From: a virus
DNA: 27,322 bases
Direction: 5' to 3' (one strand)
IMG/VR virus record: IMGVR_UViG_3300013372_002350
Span: 1 to 27,322 of that record
Below, in pieces: positions 14,919 through 22,752 of the stretch (position 1 is its first letter; every line of letters starts with the position of its first letter). Under the pieces are notes generated by a model. The model was not told the DNA's origin, did not search any database, and saw nothing but the letters and a program-made list of their open reading frames with translations. The position numbers were made by a program, and so were the translations under genes.

Positions 14919-17408
14919 ATGGCACAGCCTATTTGGAACACCCCCGCCGGATCTTTGGGAACATTTCCATCATTGTTACCGGCTACTTTTCAATTATCAG
15001 CATCTGCACAGTCACCTGCATCATCAATATCATATGCATTATTATGCGGAGTACTACCGCCCGGATTATCATTAGATCAAGATGGATTAATAACAGGCAC
15101 CCCTACTTTAGTTACATTAGCAACAACTAGTACTTTTACTATACGTGTTACTGATAATTTAAATAATTTAAGAGATAGAACATTTTCTATGGTTGTATTA
15201 GGAGCTGCAATTCCAAACTTTACTACTCCCACTGGATCTTTATTAAGTGTACAAGATAGTATTTGGGTTGAAATTCCAATTCAATATTCTAATCCTGATG
15301 TTAACAATACTGTAATTATATCCCTAAAAGAAGGCTTATTGCCGTCTGGGTTAGAAATAAATGAATCAGGTATTATTAGAGGATATCCAAATCCACCAAT
15401 ACTTAATATAACATTTCCGTTAATAGTAACAAGTGCTTCTCTCACAACTGCATCAACAAATATTATAACTTGTTTAAGTACAACTGGATTTGCTTTGGGT
15501 AGAATTGTACTTTTTTCCGGCACTACATTCGGGACAATATCATCCACTACCACATATTATGTTAAAAGTATAATTAATAGTACCGAATTTACTGTTTCTA
15601 CTACCCAAAATGGTCCAACTTATTTAGTTACAGACGCAGCAGGGTATATGACAGTTACTTTACCGACTACTAGTGTAGGTCAGCCAACAATAAGAACATC
15701 ATCTTTTACATTAAAATTAGAAAGTGCATTAGGCACTGCTGTGGCTGAATATCAACTTACTGTTATTAATCAAAATACTCCAGTAAGTCAAGGGGGTCCG
15801 GGTAAAATACCAAATTCAAGAAGTCCGGTTATTTTAAATACAAGACCCACTACATTTAATATTTTACCAACTAATGAATATTATGGATATTATTTTACAC
15901 CGCCTAAAGAAAGTGGAACATTAACTACCCCGTCTGCTACGTCAACTTTCATAGGTACTGCTCAAAGTGATAATTATTTTGCATTTAAAATAATAGGAAA
16001 AGACTTTGATAATTCTGTAATTACATATTCTTATTCAGGATTGCCAAGTGGAATCATAGGGAATACAACAACCGGTTGGATAACTGGTACTCCAATTTTA
16101 GGGTCAACTGGAATTAACCAATATAATTTTTCAGTTGCTGTATTAAAAGGATCGTTTATAAGTGAATATGTTGAGTTTTCATATAAAATAAGTAATGGTC
16201 TTGATGGTATTGTTACTTGGATTACTCCAGCTGATATGGGAACAATTTATAACGGAACAATTAGTACATTAAATGTATTAGCAACTGCTCAAGTAGAACT
16301 ATATTATAACATTGTGTCAGGTTCACTTCCTCCTAATTTAGAATTATTATATAATGGAGAAATAACAGGATATGTTGCGGATCAACCTACTACTCAAGTT
16401 TTAACACTAAACGAAACTACTGATTTTACTGTTACCATACGAGCATACTCTCCTGACCATCCATTATTAAATTCAAATAAAACATTTACTATATCTGTTT
16501 TACAACAATATACTCAACCAACAGATATATTATATATTAACGCTACCCCTAGTATTACAGATAGAAATATAATAAATTCATTGTTAACTAATACTACATT
16601 GATTCCTACTATAGATTTATATAGAGCAACTGATATATATTTTGGCAAAGCAACTAGTGTTGTATATGAGCATTTATATGGTGTATTTTCTAGCGATTTA
16701 GATGAATATATTGCCGCAGTGACACAAAATCATTATTGGAGAAATATAACATTGGGTGAATTAAAAACTGCTGTTGCTAAAAATAGTGCAGGTACTATTA
16801 TATATGAAGTTGTATATAGTGAAATCATAGATAATTTAATAAATCCCAGTGGCGTAAGTGTTAGTAGTGAAATATATTGGCCTACTCCTATTAATTTATT
16901 TCAGGGTTCTTGGTATACTAGTGTAGATGATATATATACTAGTTATGTAAATATATTTGGTCAAGAATATTATACTAGTTTAACTCCGGGCTCGGCTACA
17001 GTGTTATATCCAAATAGTTTAATTAATATGCGTAACAGAGTGTCAGCAGTTTTGGGTCAAGAATATGATTCTTCTTTATTACCTTTATGGATGACTAGTC
17101 AACAAGCCAATGGTAATACATTGGGATATACACAAGCTTGGGTTATTTGTTATACTAAACCAGGTAAAGCAATTACTATTAAAAATAATATAAATGACAA
17201 TTGGGCATATAAATTAAATCAAATTAATTTTAATATTGATAGATTTACTGTGGATAAAAGCACCACATATAACTATGATAAAACTACTAATCCTCCTACT
17301 TGGACAGGATTGCCCAGTGCTACCCCGGTACCGGATCCATTAAATAGTAAAAATTTTCATGTATTATTTCCACATAAAACTATTTTACCAAATGAATCTC
17401 AATACTAA
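14919..17408 (+). CDS. Large structural protein with Ig-like (He_PIG-type) repeats
   Basis: The 829-aa protein contains at least four Ig-like putative domains recognised by their closing motif: LPPGLSLDQDGLITGTP (46-62), LPSGLEINESGIIRGYP (141-157), LPSGI...TGWITGTP (375-392) and LPPNLELLYNGEITGYV (470-486). A segment at about 171-250 (LFSGTTFGTISSTTTYYVK core) is an inserted beta-rich module also found twice in the next protein. The C-terminal 300 residues carry no motif I recognise. Ig-like repeats are common in phage tail and surface proteins, where they aid adhesion. The start is 1 nt after the endolysin stop. It is probably a virion surface or fibre component; the precise place in the particle is unknown. 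Confidence 0.7.
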   Translation: MAQPIWNTPAGSLGTFPSLLPATFQLSASAQSPASSISYALLCGVLPPGLSLDQDGLITGTPTLVTLATTSTFTIRVTDNLNNLRDRTFSMVVLGAAIPNFTTPTGSLLSVQDSIWVEIPIQYSNPDVNNTVIISLKEGLLPSGLEINESGIIRGYPNPPILNITFPLIVTSASLTTASTNIITCLSTTGFALGRIVLFSGTTFGTISSTTTYYVKSIINSTEFTVSTTQNGPTYLVTDAAGYMTVTLPTTSVGQPTIRTSSFTLKLESALGTAVAEYQLTVINQNTPVSQGGPGKIPNSRSPVILNTRPTTFNILPTNEYYGYYFTPPKESGTLTTPSATSTFIGTAQSDNYFAFKIIGKDFDNSVITYSYSGLPSGIIGNTTTGWITGTPILGSTGINQYNFSVAVLKGSFISEYVEFSYKISNGLDGIVTWITPADMGTIYNGTISTLNVLATAQVELYYNIVSGSLPPNLELLYNGEITGYVADQPTTQVLTLNETTDFTVTIRAYSPDHPLLNSNKTFTISVLQQYTQPTDILYINATPSITDRNIINSLLTNTTLIPTIDLYRATDIYFGKATSVVYEHLYGVFSSDLDEYIAAVTQNHYWRNITLGELKTAVAKNSAGTIIYEVVYSEIIDNLINPSGVSVSSEIYWPTPINLFQGSWYTSVDDIYTSYVNIFGQEYYTSLTPGSATVLYPNSLINMRNRVSAVLGQEYDSSLLPLWMTSQQANGNTLGYTQAWVICYTKPGKAITIKNNINDNWAYKLNQINFNIDRFTVDKSTTYNYDKTTNPPTWTGLPSATPVPDPLNSKNFHVLFPHKTILPNESQY

Positions 17409-17412
17409 ATAC
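17405..17412 (+). promoter_or_regulatory. Late promoter-like motif before the 426-aa fibre-like gene
   Basis: CTAAATAC overlaps the stop codon of the preceding gene (TAA at 17406-17408). T4 spacing predicts a start near 17417 and a 13-nt leader before ATG 17430. Confidence 0.45.
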
Positions 17413-17429
17413 TTCATGGAATATAGAAT

Positions 17430-18710
17430 ATGAGTACAATTAATACTAATGCATTAGATGTCAATTATCCAATACCGGGCGTTAATAACAACAGTCAGGG
17501 ATTTAGAGATAATTTTGCATCTATAAAAACTAATTTAAACACCGCTGCCACTGAAATTACAGATTTACAAAATAAAGTAGTAGTTAAATCAGCGTTAAGT
17601 GGGAGTTCATTAAACAACGACATGGCTAATACAATTATTAGTAATGCTGCAACTAGAAGTTTTAGAGCAACTACTTATAATTTAGGGAATAGTCTGTCAG
17701 GAACTGTATTAGTAGATGTATCATTAGGAGATGTTCAATATGGTACCGTTGCAGGTAATATAACATTTCAATTTGGAAATTGGGCTCCAACTGGAACACA
17801 AAGTAATGTTCAACTGCAATTGGCAATAAGTAATGCTAATTCATTTATATCTTTCCCTAGTGAAATGGTAATTAATGAAAACACCGGCGTAACAACTTTA
17901 GAAAATTTTTCAAATATTGCAGGTGTGGCTACTGTTTCTATTCCATATAATATTAGTCAACTTGATTATAGAATAAGTACCGTTGATTGTGGAAATAGTT
18001 TATTGGTAGAACCCTATAATAGACCAAGAATAGATACTCAAATTCAAAATAATCGTCTTGTTCCCCCAACTGGATTTCAAGGAGATGTGCCTGGCACTGT
18101 AGTAGCAAGTCAGTCTTTAGACCAACTACCCATAACTATTTCTAACGCAGCAGATTATTTTACTACTACAGGAAATACAGTACAATTATATACTGATATG
18201 CCTATTACTTTTTCCGGCACTAGTTGTGAAGCAAATATTGCAGTTGGTACAACATATTATGTTAGAAATGTCGTTTCTGCTACTACGTTTTCGGTTTCTT
18301 CTACGTTAGGCGGTGCCAATATTAATTTAGCAGGTAATTCGTCATTAACTAGTACAATGTACGGGAATCCGGTAAATTATGTTTATATATGTACTGACAC
18401 ATATAATTCTACTAGTTATTTAAAAAATGTTAGCAATACTACAGTGACTACTAATGCTGTCACGTTAGATAATATAACTAATTTAACAGTTAATGCTCCA
18501 ATTATTTTTACTGCCAATATAGGTGGAATATATGCTAATACAGTATATTATATTAAAGCAATATCTAGTCCAAATATTACAGTTAGTCAATCTAGAACCA
18601 ATGGAGTTGCGGACACCGTAGTTACTTTAAGTTCCAATTCAACTGCTACTACCGCAACAGCATATGTTGGTAATGATATATGGAAAAAAATAGTTGCCAC
18701 AACCTGGTAA
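17430..18710 (+). CDS. Fibre-like structural protein with inserted modules
   Basis: The 426-aa protein starts with an anchor-like segment PIPGVNNNSQGFRDNFASIK (14-33), followed by a short coiled coil (34-55). The middle is beta-rich, with NITFQFGNWAPTG. Its C-terminal end contains a split version of a phage terminal motif: NYVYICTDTYNSTS and, much later, DIWKKIVATTW. Two copies of a roughly 75-aa module lie before and between these parts: one with ITFSGTSCEANIAVGTTYYV, one with IIFTANIGGIYANTVYYIK. The first also resembles residues 171-250 of the preceding 829-aa protein. This suggests a tail fibre or similar appendage that has gained modules by recombination. Its N-terminal anchor is like that of the giant fibre at 22826. 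Confidence 0.7.
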   Translation: MSTINTNALDVNYPIPGVNNNSQGFRDNFASIKTNLNTAATEITDLQNKVVVKSALSGSSLNNDMANTIISNAATRSFRATTYNLGNSLSGTVLVDVSLGDVQYGTVAGNITFQFGNWAPTGTQSNVQLQLAISNANSFISFPSEMVINENTGVTTLENFSNIAGVATVSIPYNISQLDYRISTVDCGNSLLVEPYNRPRIDTQIQNNRLVPPTGFQGDVPGTVVASQSLDQLPITISNAADYFTTTGNTVQLYTDMPITFSGTSCEANIAVGTTYYVRNVVSATTFSVSSTLGGANINLAGNSSLTSTMYGNPVNYVYICTDTYNSTSYLKNVSNTTVTTNAVTLDNITNLTVNAPIIFTANIGGIYANTVYYIKAISSPNITVSQSRTNGVADTVVTLSSNSTATTATAYVGNDIWKKIVATTW

Positions 18711-18716
18711 TAAATA
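18709..18716 (+). promoter_or_regulatory. Late promoter-like motif at a predicted leaderless GTG start
   Basis: AATAAATA lies right after the preceding stop. With T4 late spacing (-13 to -6) base 18722, the G of the GTG start codon, becomes +1. Confidence 0.4.
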
Positions 18717-18721
18717 TATGA

Positions 18722-18955
18722 GTGGAACACCCATTCATATCTAATCTTAAAGACAAGTCAGTAGACGAGTTGCAAAAAACTATATCAGAATTAACGGGCA
18801 AATTGTCATTTGCTTATAAAATCTTGAATCAACCATTAATACATCAACTACGCATGGCTATAGAAAGTTATAAAGTAGAATATAATCGTCAAATGGATGA
18901 AATGATTAAAAAACAAGAAATAACTAATAAAATTCAAATAAACAAGGATAAGTAA
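18722..18955 (+). CDS. Small helical protein, conserved-looking, unknown function
   Basis: The 77-aa product has a helical, charged sequence with LKDKSVDELQKTISELTGKL and a Lys-rich end. From memory it resembles short proteins starting MEHPFI that occur in T4-like phages of aquatic bacteria, but I know no function. The start must be GTG 18722, because the codon before it is TGA and the nearby ATG 18718 leads to an early stop. No Shine-Dalgarno sequence precedes it and a late-promoter-like box ends 5 nt upstream. It lies just before the 200-aa unknown gene, with a 1-nt gap, so the two are probably co-expressed. Confidence 0.65.
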   Translation: MEHPFISNLKDKSVDELQKTISELTGKLSFAYKILNQPLIHQLRMAIESYKVEYNRQMDEMIKKQEITNKIQINKDK

Positions 18956-18956
18956 A

Positions 18957-19559
18957 TTGAACACAATGCGTCATAGAATAAAACAACATTTTGCTTTTCA
19001 AGCAGCAGTGTATGTTGAAGAGACATTTTTAATGAACATCTATGAAATAACTTTAGAAATGCATGTTGTTACCGGAGATAGTAAAGAACAAAATATTGCA
19101 ATGTCTCGCATAAATTATATGATAGAGGACTGTTTTCAAAATTGTGTATTTGTTCACCAAACTGAAACTGCGGTTATTGAAAAATATATTGCAGCAAACT
19201 TAAAAGTTTCTACTACTCCAGATGAGCCATATGATCAGTTACTGGCTATATTATTATTAACTAAATTAAATATAATTACTGAAGGAAGATTGTTGATAAC
19301 TGATATAACTTTAAGTTCTGGATTAAGTGATGGTATTAAGTTTTTATATAGTCCTGCACTAGAACATACTCCATTAACAACTGGTATTTTCAATTGGTGG
19401 AACGAACTGAATACTAAAATTGTTGACTTTCCAAAAAGAGAAACTAAAAAGGAAAAAATAGTTAAATTGGTCAAAAAAACAAACGATTGGGCTCATTTAA
19501 ATTTAGAATGGCAAGAAAAAACATTACCTACATCTCAAATTATTTTTACCGACAAATAA
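18957..19559 (+). CDS. Conserved-looking phage protein, unknown function
   Basis: The 200-aa product shows no catalytic motif that I recognise. It has mixed alpha/beta composition, with a hydrophobic stretch LLAILLLTKLNIITEGRLLI near 90-110 and a GIFNWWNELNTKIVDF segment at about 142-157, then a Lys-rich linker. No signal peptide is evident. The start is either TTG 18957, which has AAGGA 7 nt upstream, or ATG 18966, which would remove three residues. I favour the TTG by spacing. The gene follows the 77-aa gene by 1 nt and precedes a new sigma70-like promoter, so it ends the late unit. Confidence 0.65.
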   Translation: MNTMRHRIKQHFAFQAAVYVEETFLMNIYEITLEMHVVTGDSKEQNIAMSRINYMIEDCFQNCVFVHQTETAVIEKYIAANLKVSTTPDEPYDQLLAILLLTKLNIITEGRLLITDITLSSGLSDGIKFLYSPALEHTPLTTGIFNWWNELNTKIVDFPKRETKKEKIVKLVKKTNDWAHLNLEWQEKTLPTSQIIFTDK

Positions 19560-19568
19560 CCAAATACA

Positions 19569-19597
19569 TTGCTTTTTATGCAGACTTGTGTTAATAT
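19569..19597 (+). promoter_or_regulatory. Sigma70-like promoter with extended -10 before the DnaE-like gene
   Basis: TTGCTT (19569-19574), a 17-bp spacer and TGtTAATAT (-10 hexamer 19592-19597, extended TG at 19589-19590) make a good host-type promoter. The last T at -7 puts +1 at 19604, the A of the ATG, again predicting a leaderless transcript. Confidence 0.6.
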
Positions 19598-19603
19598 CAA
19601 CAG

Positions 19604-20113
19604 ATGAAAATAGATAGATATGGGCAATCAATTTTAAATGAGTCGGATTTGTGTCATTTATTTTTAAACGACCCTACTAAAATTTTTAATAATGTAGTAC
19701 TAGTAGATTCTCCAATAGAATTTAACGAATGTTTGACAATAGAGAATATACCTGATTTAAAGGTATACACTGAATTAGATTTATCAGTAACCCAGTTTGA
19801 TTCTATATGCCAAGCAACTTGGTTTATGCCAAAAGAATATTATAGTATGGATATTGCTAAATGGGTATTAGAACAATGTACTTCTGAACCTGAGTTACAA
19901 CGAGCCGGCGAAGAATTAATTATGTTCCAAGAACGAGATATGTTTACATTATTACAATATTTAAAATATCTAGTTGATGTTATGCGTAAAAATAATATTA
20001 TATGGGGAGTGGGTAGAGGTAGTAGTGTATCTAGTTTTGTATTATTCCTAATAGGAATCCACAGAATAAATAGTTTACATTATCAATTGTCAATTGATGA
20101 GTTTTTAAAATAA
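19604..20113 (+). CDS. Truncated DNA polymerase III alpha (DnaE)-like palm fragment
   Basis: The C-terminal half of this 169-aa protein matches the start of the palm of bacterial DnaE: ERDMFTLLQYLKYLVDVMRKN (110-130), WGVGRGSSVSSFVLFLIG (134-151), then SLHYQLSIDEFLK (157-169). E. coli DnaE has GPGRGSGAGSLVAYAL and DLLFERFLN in the same order. The protein stops just before the position of the PDFDxDF motif that holds two catalytic aspartates, so it cannot polymerise DNA on its own. The N-terminal 95 residues are unlike the PHP domain. It is the first gene of an early-type unit with a GroES-like protein and gp44. Possible roles are a non-catalytic replication accessory protein or a relic. The frame is intact and ends in a normal stop. 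Confidence 0.75.
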   Translation: MKIDRYGQSILNESDLCHLFLNDPTKIFNNVVLVDSPIEFNECLTIENIPDLKVYTELDLSVTQFDSICQATWFMPKEYYSMDIAKWVLEQCTSEPELQRAGEELIMFQERDMFTLLQYLKYLVDVMRKNNIIWGVGRGSSVSSFVLFLIGIHRINSLHYQLSIDEFLK

Positions 20114-20122
20114 AGGAAATAT

Positions 20123-20470
20123 ATGTCAAAGTATAGAACAGCACAGGGTAAATTAGTTGATATGAGTGCGCTTCAAGCAAAAAACGAACGTACTAGAGCC
20201 GTGGGGAATATGAAGGTCAATGCCAGGGGTGATACCATTGATTCTAATGGGAAAATTATTGTCCCCGTGACCACTAAGGTAAATTCTATATATTCAAAAA
20301 CGGTAGGCAATAAATCGGCTAACAAATTACGAGAGCAAATACATGTGGATGCCCCGATTGCACAAAACGTATTAAATGAGACATTAACTGTTTCGGAGCG
20401 TGAATTAGAAGATGCATTAGAAGATGATATTGCAGTTGAAAAAATTAAATCTATGGATGTGAAAAAATAA
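20123..20470 (+). CDS. Conserved-looking hypothetical protein
   Basis: I do not know a function for this 115-aa protein. It has a Lys/Arg-rich N-terminal part with YRTAQGKLVDMSALQAKNER and VNARGDTIDSNGKII, a central Lys/Ser-rich stretch, and an acidic helical C-terminus (SERELEDALEDD). Similar sequences in T4-like phages of aquatic bacteria come to mind, but without a known role. AAGGAAAT before ATG 20123 is a good ribosome binding site. It stands between the DnaE-like and GroES-like genes in one tight unit. Confidence 0.65.
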   Translation: MSKYRTAQGKLVDMSALQAKNERTRAVGNMKVNARGDTIDSNGKIIVPVTTKVNSIYSKTVGNKSANKLREQIHVDAPIAQNVLNETLTVSERELEDALEDDIAVEKIKSMDVKK

Positions 20471-20471
20471 T

Positions 20472-20837
20472 ATGGAAAAGAAACTAGCATTTGCCCCTCA
20501 TAAAATACGTTCATTAACTCCACTTAATGATACAATATTAGTAGATGAGATGAAGTTTGACGAGCGAATTACGTCAGGCGGTATTGTATTGTTAAATGAT
20601 GATATGAAAAGTGCAGGAATTCGCCCAAGATGGGCAAGAGTTTATGCTATTGGACCAAAACAAACCGATGTTCAAATTGGGCAATATGTCCTAATTACTC
20701 ACGGTAGATGGACTCGTGGTGTTAAAATTGAAGATGAGAACGGTGAACGCACTATCCGTAAAGTAGACAATGATGATGTACTTTTAATTAGTGATGAGCC
20801 AGTAGACGATTTAACATTGAGTGATAAGGTATATTAA
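20472..20837 (+). CDS. 31: GroES-like co-chaperonin (gp31-type)
   Basis: The 121-aa protein has the GroES fold markers: SLTPLNDTILVDEM (14-27) for the first strand pair, a mobile-loop region around 28-38 followed by GGIVLL (36-41), RWARVYAIGP (53-62), and VQIGQYVLI (67-75). GroES itself is about 97 aa; T4 gp31 is 111 aa and replaces GroES during folding of gp23. Such a role with the host GroEL is likely here as well. The insert LNDDMKSAGIRPRW (41-54) is longer than in GroES. The gene overlaps the next by one base (TAATG at 20835-20839). Confidence 0.82.
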   Translation: MEKKLAFAPHKIRSLTPLNDTILVDEMKFDERITSGGIVLLNDDMKSAGIRPRWARVYAIGPKQTDVQIGQYVLITHGRWTRGVKIEDENGERTIRKVDNDDVLLISDEPVDDLTLSDKVY

Positions 20838-21124
20838 TGATTAATTGGATAAAAAGACAACTATATAATTTGGGAACTAATTCCTATCCGATGGATAGGA
20901 ATACTGTAGTATCGTCAAGAAGGGGAAACCATGGTCTAACTGAGTTTAACTCCGATCCATTACGGTTGAATATATATTTTGCCTCTGGTGGAACGATTGT
21001 GGAAAGTTGTATGTTTGATCGCAAGACTGATCATACTCAATCTAAACTACATATTGTGGGACCAAGTGAAAACTTAGGTGAAAGTATTGGACATATTATT
21101 ACCCTTGAACTTTTGAAAAAATGA
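20837..21124 (+). CDS. Small protein of unknown function
   Basis: This 95-aa protein is not recognised. It has a basic N-terminus (MINWIKRQLYNLG), a beta-rich middle with LRLNIYFASGGTIVE and a C-terminal helix GESIGHIITLELLKK. The start overlaps the end of the GroES-like gene and its own stop overlaps the ATG of gene 44 (ATGA), so it is translationally coupled on both sides. That suggests a role tied to replication or protein folding, but nothing more can be said. Confidence 0.65.
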   Translation: MINWIKRQLYNLGTNSYPMDRNTVVSSRRGNHGLTEFNSDPLRLNIYFASGGTIVESCMFDRKTDHTQSKLHIVGPSENLGESIGHIITLELLKK

Positions 21125-22047
21125 AAAATAACCTTTGGACAGAAAAATATAGACCTAACACAACTGCGGATTATGTGTTTGTTGATGACAGGCAACGCAG
21201 TCAAGTATTAGATTGGATTAAACAAGAAAGTATCCCTAATTTATTACTAAGCGGAGATCCAGGCACAGGAAAAACTACACTAGCAAAAATTCTAATTAAT
21301 GAATTGGGTGTGGAAAGTTATGATGTATTAGAAATTAATGCTAGTCGTGAAAACGGAGTGGATGTAATACGAAACAAAATTGTAGGGTTTGTTCAAACAA
21401 TGCCATATGGTACTTTTAAGGTTGTATTACTTGATGAAGCAGATTATTTAACTGCGGCTGGTCAAGCAATGCTTAGGCATGACATGGAAGAATATAGTGC
21501 TACTGCTAGGTTTATACTAACATGTAATTATCAACATAAAATTATTCCAGCATTAAAAAGTAGGTGTCATGAATTTCATATTGCTAAAACAGATAGAAAT
21601 GAATTTACTGCTAGAGCAGCAACCGTACTAGCAACTGAAAATATTGATTTTGAGTTAGATATATTAGATAATTATGTTAGGGGAACTTATCCCGATTTGC
21701 GTAAGTGTCTAAATCAATTACAAGTAAACAGTAGTTCGGGTAAACTATTATCACCGCAGGCAGAAGGGTCTAGTGAAAATGAACTAATGATAACTGCTAC
21801 CCAGTTGTTTAAATCGGGTAAAATTATTGAAGGTAGACAACAATTAATGCAATATTTAAGTTTATACCCTACCCGAATTGAAGAAATTTATGTTTGGGCA
21901 TATTCTAATTTAGATTTATGGTCATCTACTAATAAAGGTAAAGATGCTGCTATTATTATTATTAGAAATGGATTGTCTACTTTACCGCTAGTAGGTATAC
22001 CAGAAATAGCGATAGCAGCAACTTTATGTGAATTGACTACAATATGA
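21121..22047 (+). CDS. 44: Sliding clamp loader ATPase gp44
   Basis: This AAA+ ATPase, of the RFC/gp44 family, loads the phage sliding clamp (gp45) onto DNA. The 308-aa protein begins WTEKYRP, the typical family opening, and shows Walker A GDPGTGKT (45-52), Walker B VVLLDEAD (101-108), sensor-1 in LTCN (N136), and the SRC motif (147-149) with the arginine finger R148. The length is close to T4 gp44 (319 aa). The T4 partner gp62 normally follows gene 44, but the next ORF is only 88 aa and unlike gp62. The start overlaps the preceding stop, and the stop overlaps the next start (ATGA), indicating tight coupling. Confidence 0.95.
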   Translation: MKNNLWTEKYRPNTTADYVFVDDRQRSQVLDWIKQESIPNLLLSGDPGTGKTTLAKILINELGVESYDVLEINASRENGVDVIRNKIVGFVQTMPYGTFKVVLLDEADYLTAAGQAMLRHDMEEYSATARFILTCNYQHKIIPALKSRCHEFHIAKTDRNEFTARAATVLATENIDFELDILDNYVRGTYPDLRKCLNQLQVNSSSGKLLSPQAEGSSENELMITATQLFKSGKIIEGRQQLMQYLSLYPTRIEEIYVWAYSNLDLWSSTNKGKDAAIIIIRNGLSTLPLVGIPEIAIAATLCELTTI

Positions 22048-22310
22048 GATATTTATTAATACAATTTATACGAAAACCGGGAGGACAAATTGATGAACAA
22101 ATTACTGTTTCTAAAAAAGTTAAACCCGCAGACTTACAAACAATGAATGTCATTCTAGACTATGCTAAAAAAAAGATAGATAAATGCGTTATTGAGGGTA
22201 AAACACTAAACCAAGATTGGGATAAAATGAATGAATATTATAAAAACATTTATCCTGCATTAATAGAACAGTTAGAAAAAGAAGCGCAAATAACAGCCAA
22301 TTCTAAGTAA
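22044..22310 (+). CDS. Small protein coupled to gene 44, unknown function
   Basis: The 88-aa protein begins MRYLLIQFIRKPGGQIDEQ, with the pattern of a beta-strand pair, then a helical core with ADLQTMNVILDYAKKKIDKCVIEG and DKMNEYYKNIYPALIEQLEK. It does not look like T4 gp62 (187 aa), which would be expected at this place. It may be a reduced clamp-loader partner or an unrelated conserved phage protein; I lean to the second. It starts on an ATGA overlap with gene 44. Its last 8 bases overlap the convergent minus-strand gene. Confidence 0.65.
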   Translation: MRYLLIQFIRKPGGQIDEQITVSKKVKPADLQTMNVILDYAKKKIDKCVIEGKTLNQDWDKMNEYYKNIYPALIEQLEKEAQITANSK

Positions 22311-22731
22311 CATTTAATGTTCGTGCAGTTTTTAAGATTGCACTCATTAATTTAAAATTGTTACTTGCCAGTTCAAGCAATTTATCAGCCGGTCTAGTAC
22401 TAACACTAGCCATTCCAAAAGCAATTTCACCCATATCTATAAAATAAGTTTGTGTAGGCCAACGTGCTTGCTTTACTTGCCATCCGTCAATAAATAAACA
22501 TTCTTCGCCAATTGATTGTAGCGCGGTAGCCCTTAGTGCTCCACTCAGTGTTTGAGCGCCAAGTATTTTAATTGCGATAGGGCGGTCCCAAATATTTGGT
22601 TTATCTATTGTACGAGCGATAACATGTACTAGAAAAGCTTCCATATCAGATGCTAAAAACACCTGACTTTTACCTTGGGCCTCCATAACAATTTCCCACC
22701 CTGCTTTAATATATGGTTGCCAGTGTTTCAT
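22303..22731 (-). CDS. Unknown protein on the minus strand
   Basis: The 142-aa protein starts MKHWQPYIKAGWEI, and includes LVHVIARTIDKPNIWDRPIAIKIL, GEECLFIDGWQVKQARWPTQTYFIDMG and a C-terminal helix. I recognise no motif of known function. From memory similar short proteins occur in T4-like phages. It runs against its neighbours, and its 3' end overlaps the convergent gene by 8 bases. Its promoter-like CTAAATA box sits so close to the ATG that +1 would equal the start codon. No ribosome binding site is seen. The antisense reading of this gene is not open for long, so the strand call is safe. Confidence 0.7.
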   Translation of the reverse strand: MKHWQPYIKAGWEIVMEAQGKSQVFLASDMEAFLVHVIARTIDKPNIWDRPIAIKILGAQTLSGALRATALQSIGEECLFIDGWQVKQARWPTQTYFIDMGEIAFGMASVSTRPADKLLELASNNFKLMSAILKTARTLNVT

Positions 22732-22736
22732 TTAAC

Positions 22737-22743
22737 TATTTAG
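22737..22743 (-). promoter_or_regulatory. Late promoter-like motif of the minus-strand gene
   Basis: CTAAATA (22743-22737 on the minus strand) is followed by GTTAA and then the ATG at 22731, the same spacing and the same five linker bases as at 9686-9690. T4 spacing puts +1 on the A of the ATG. Confidence 0.4.
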
Positions 22744-22752
22744 TTAATATTA

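Noticed and set aside
22044-22310. Assignment as clamp loader small subunit gp62
   Set aside because: It is less than half the size and the sequence does not resemble gp62; only the position fits.
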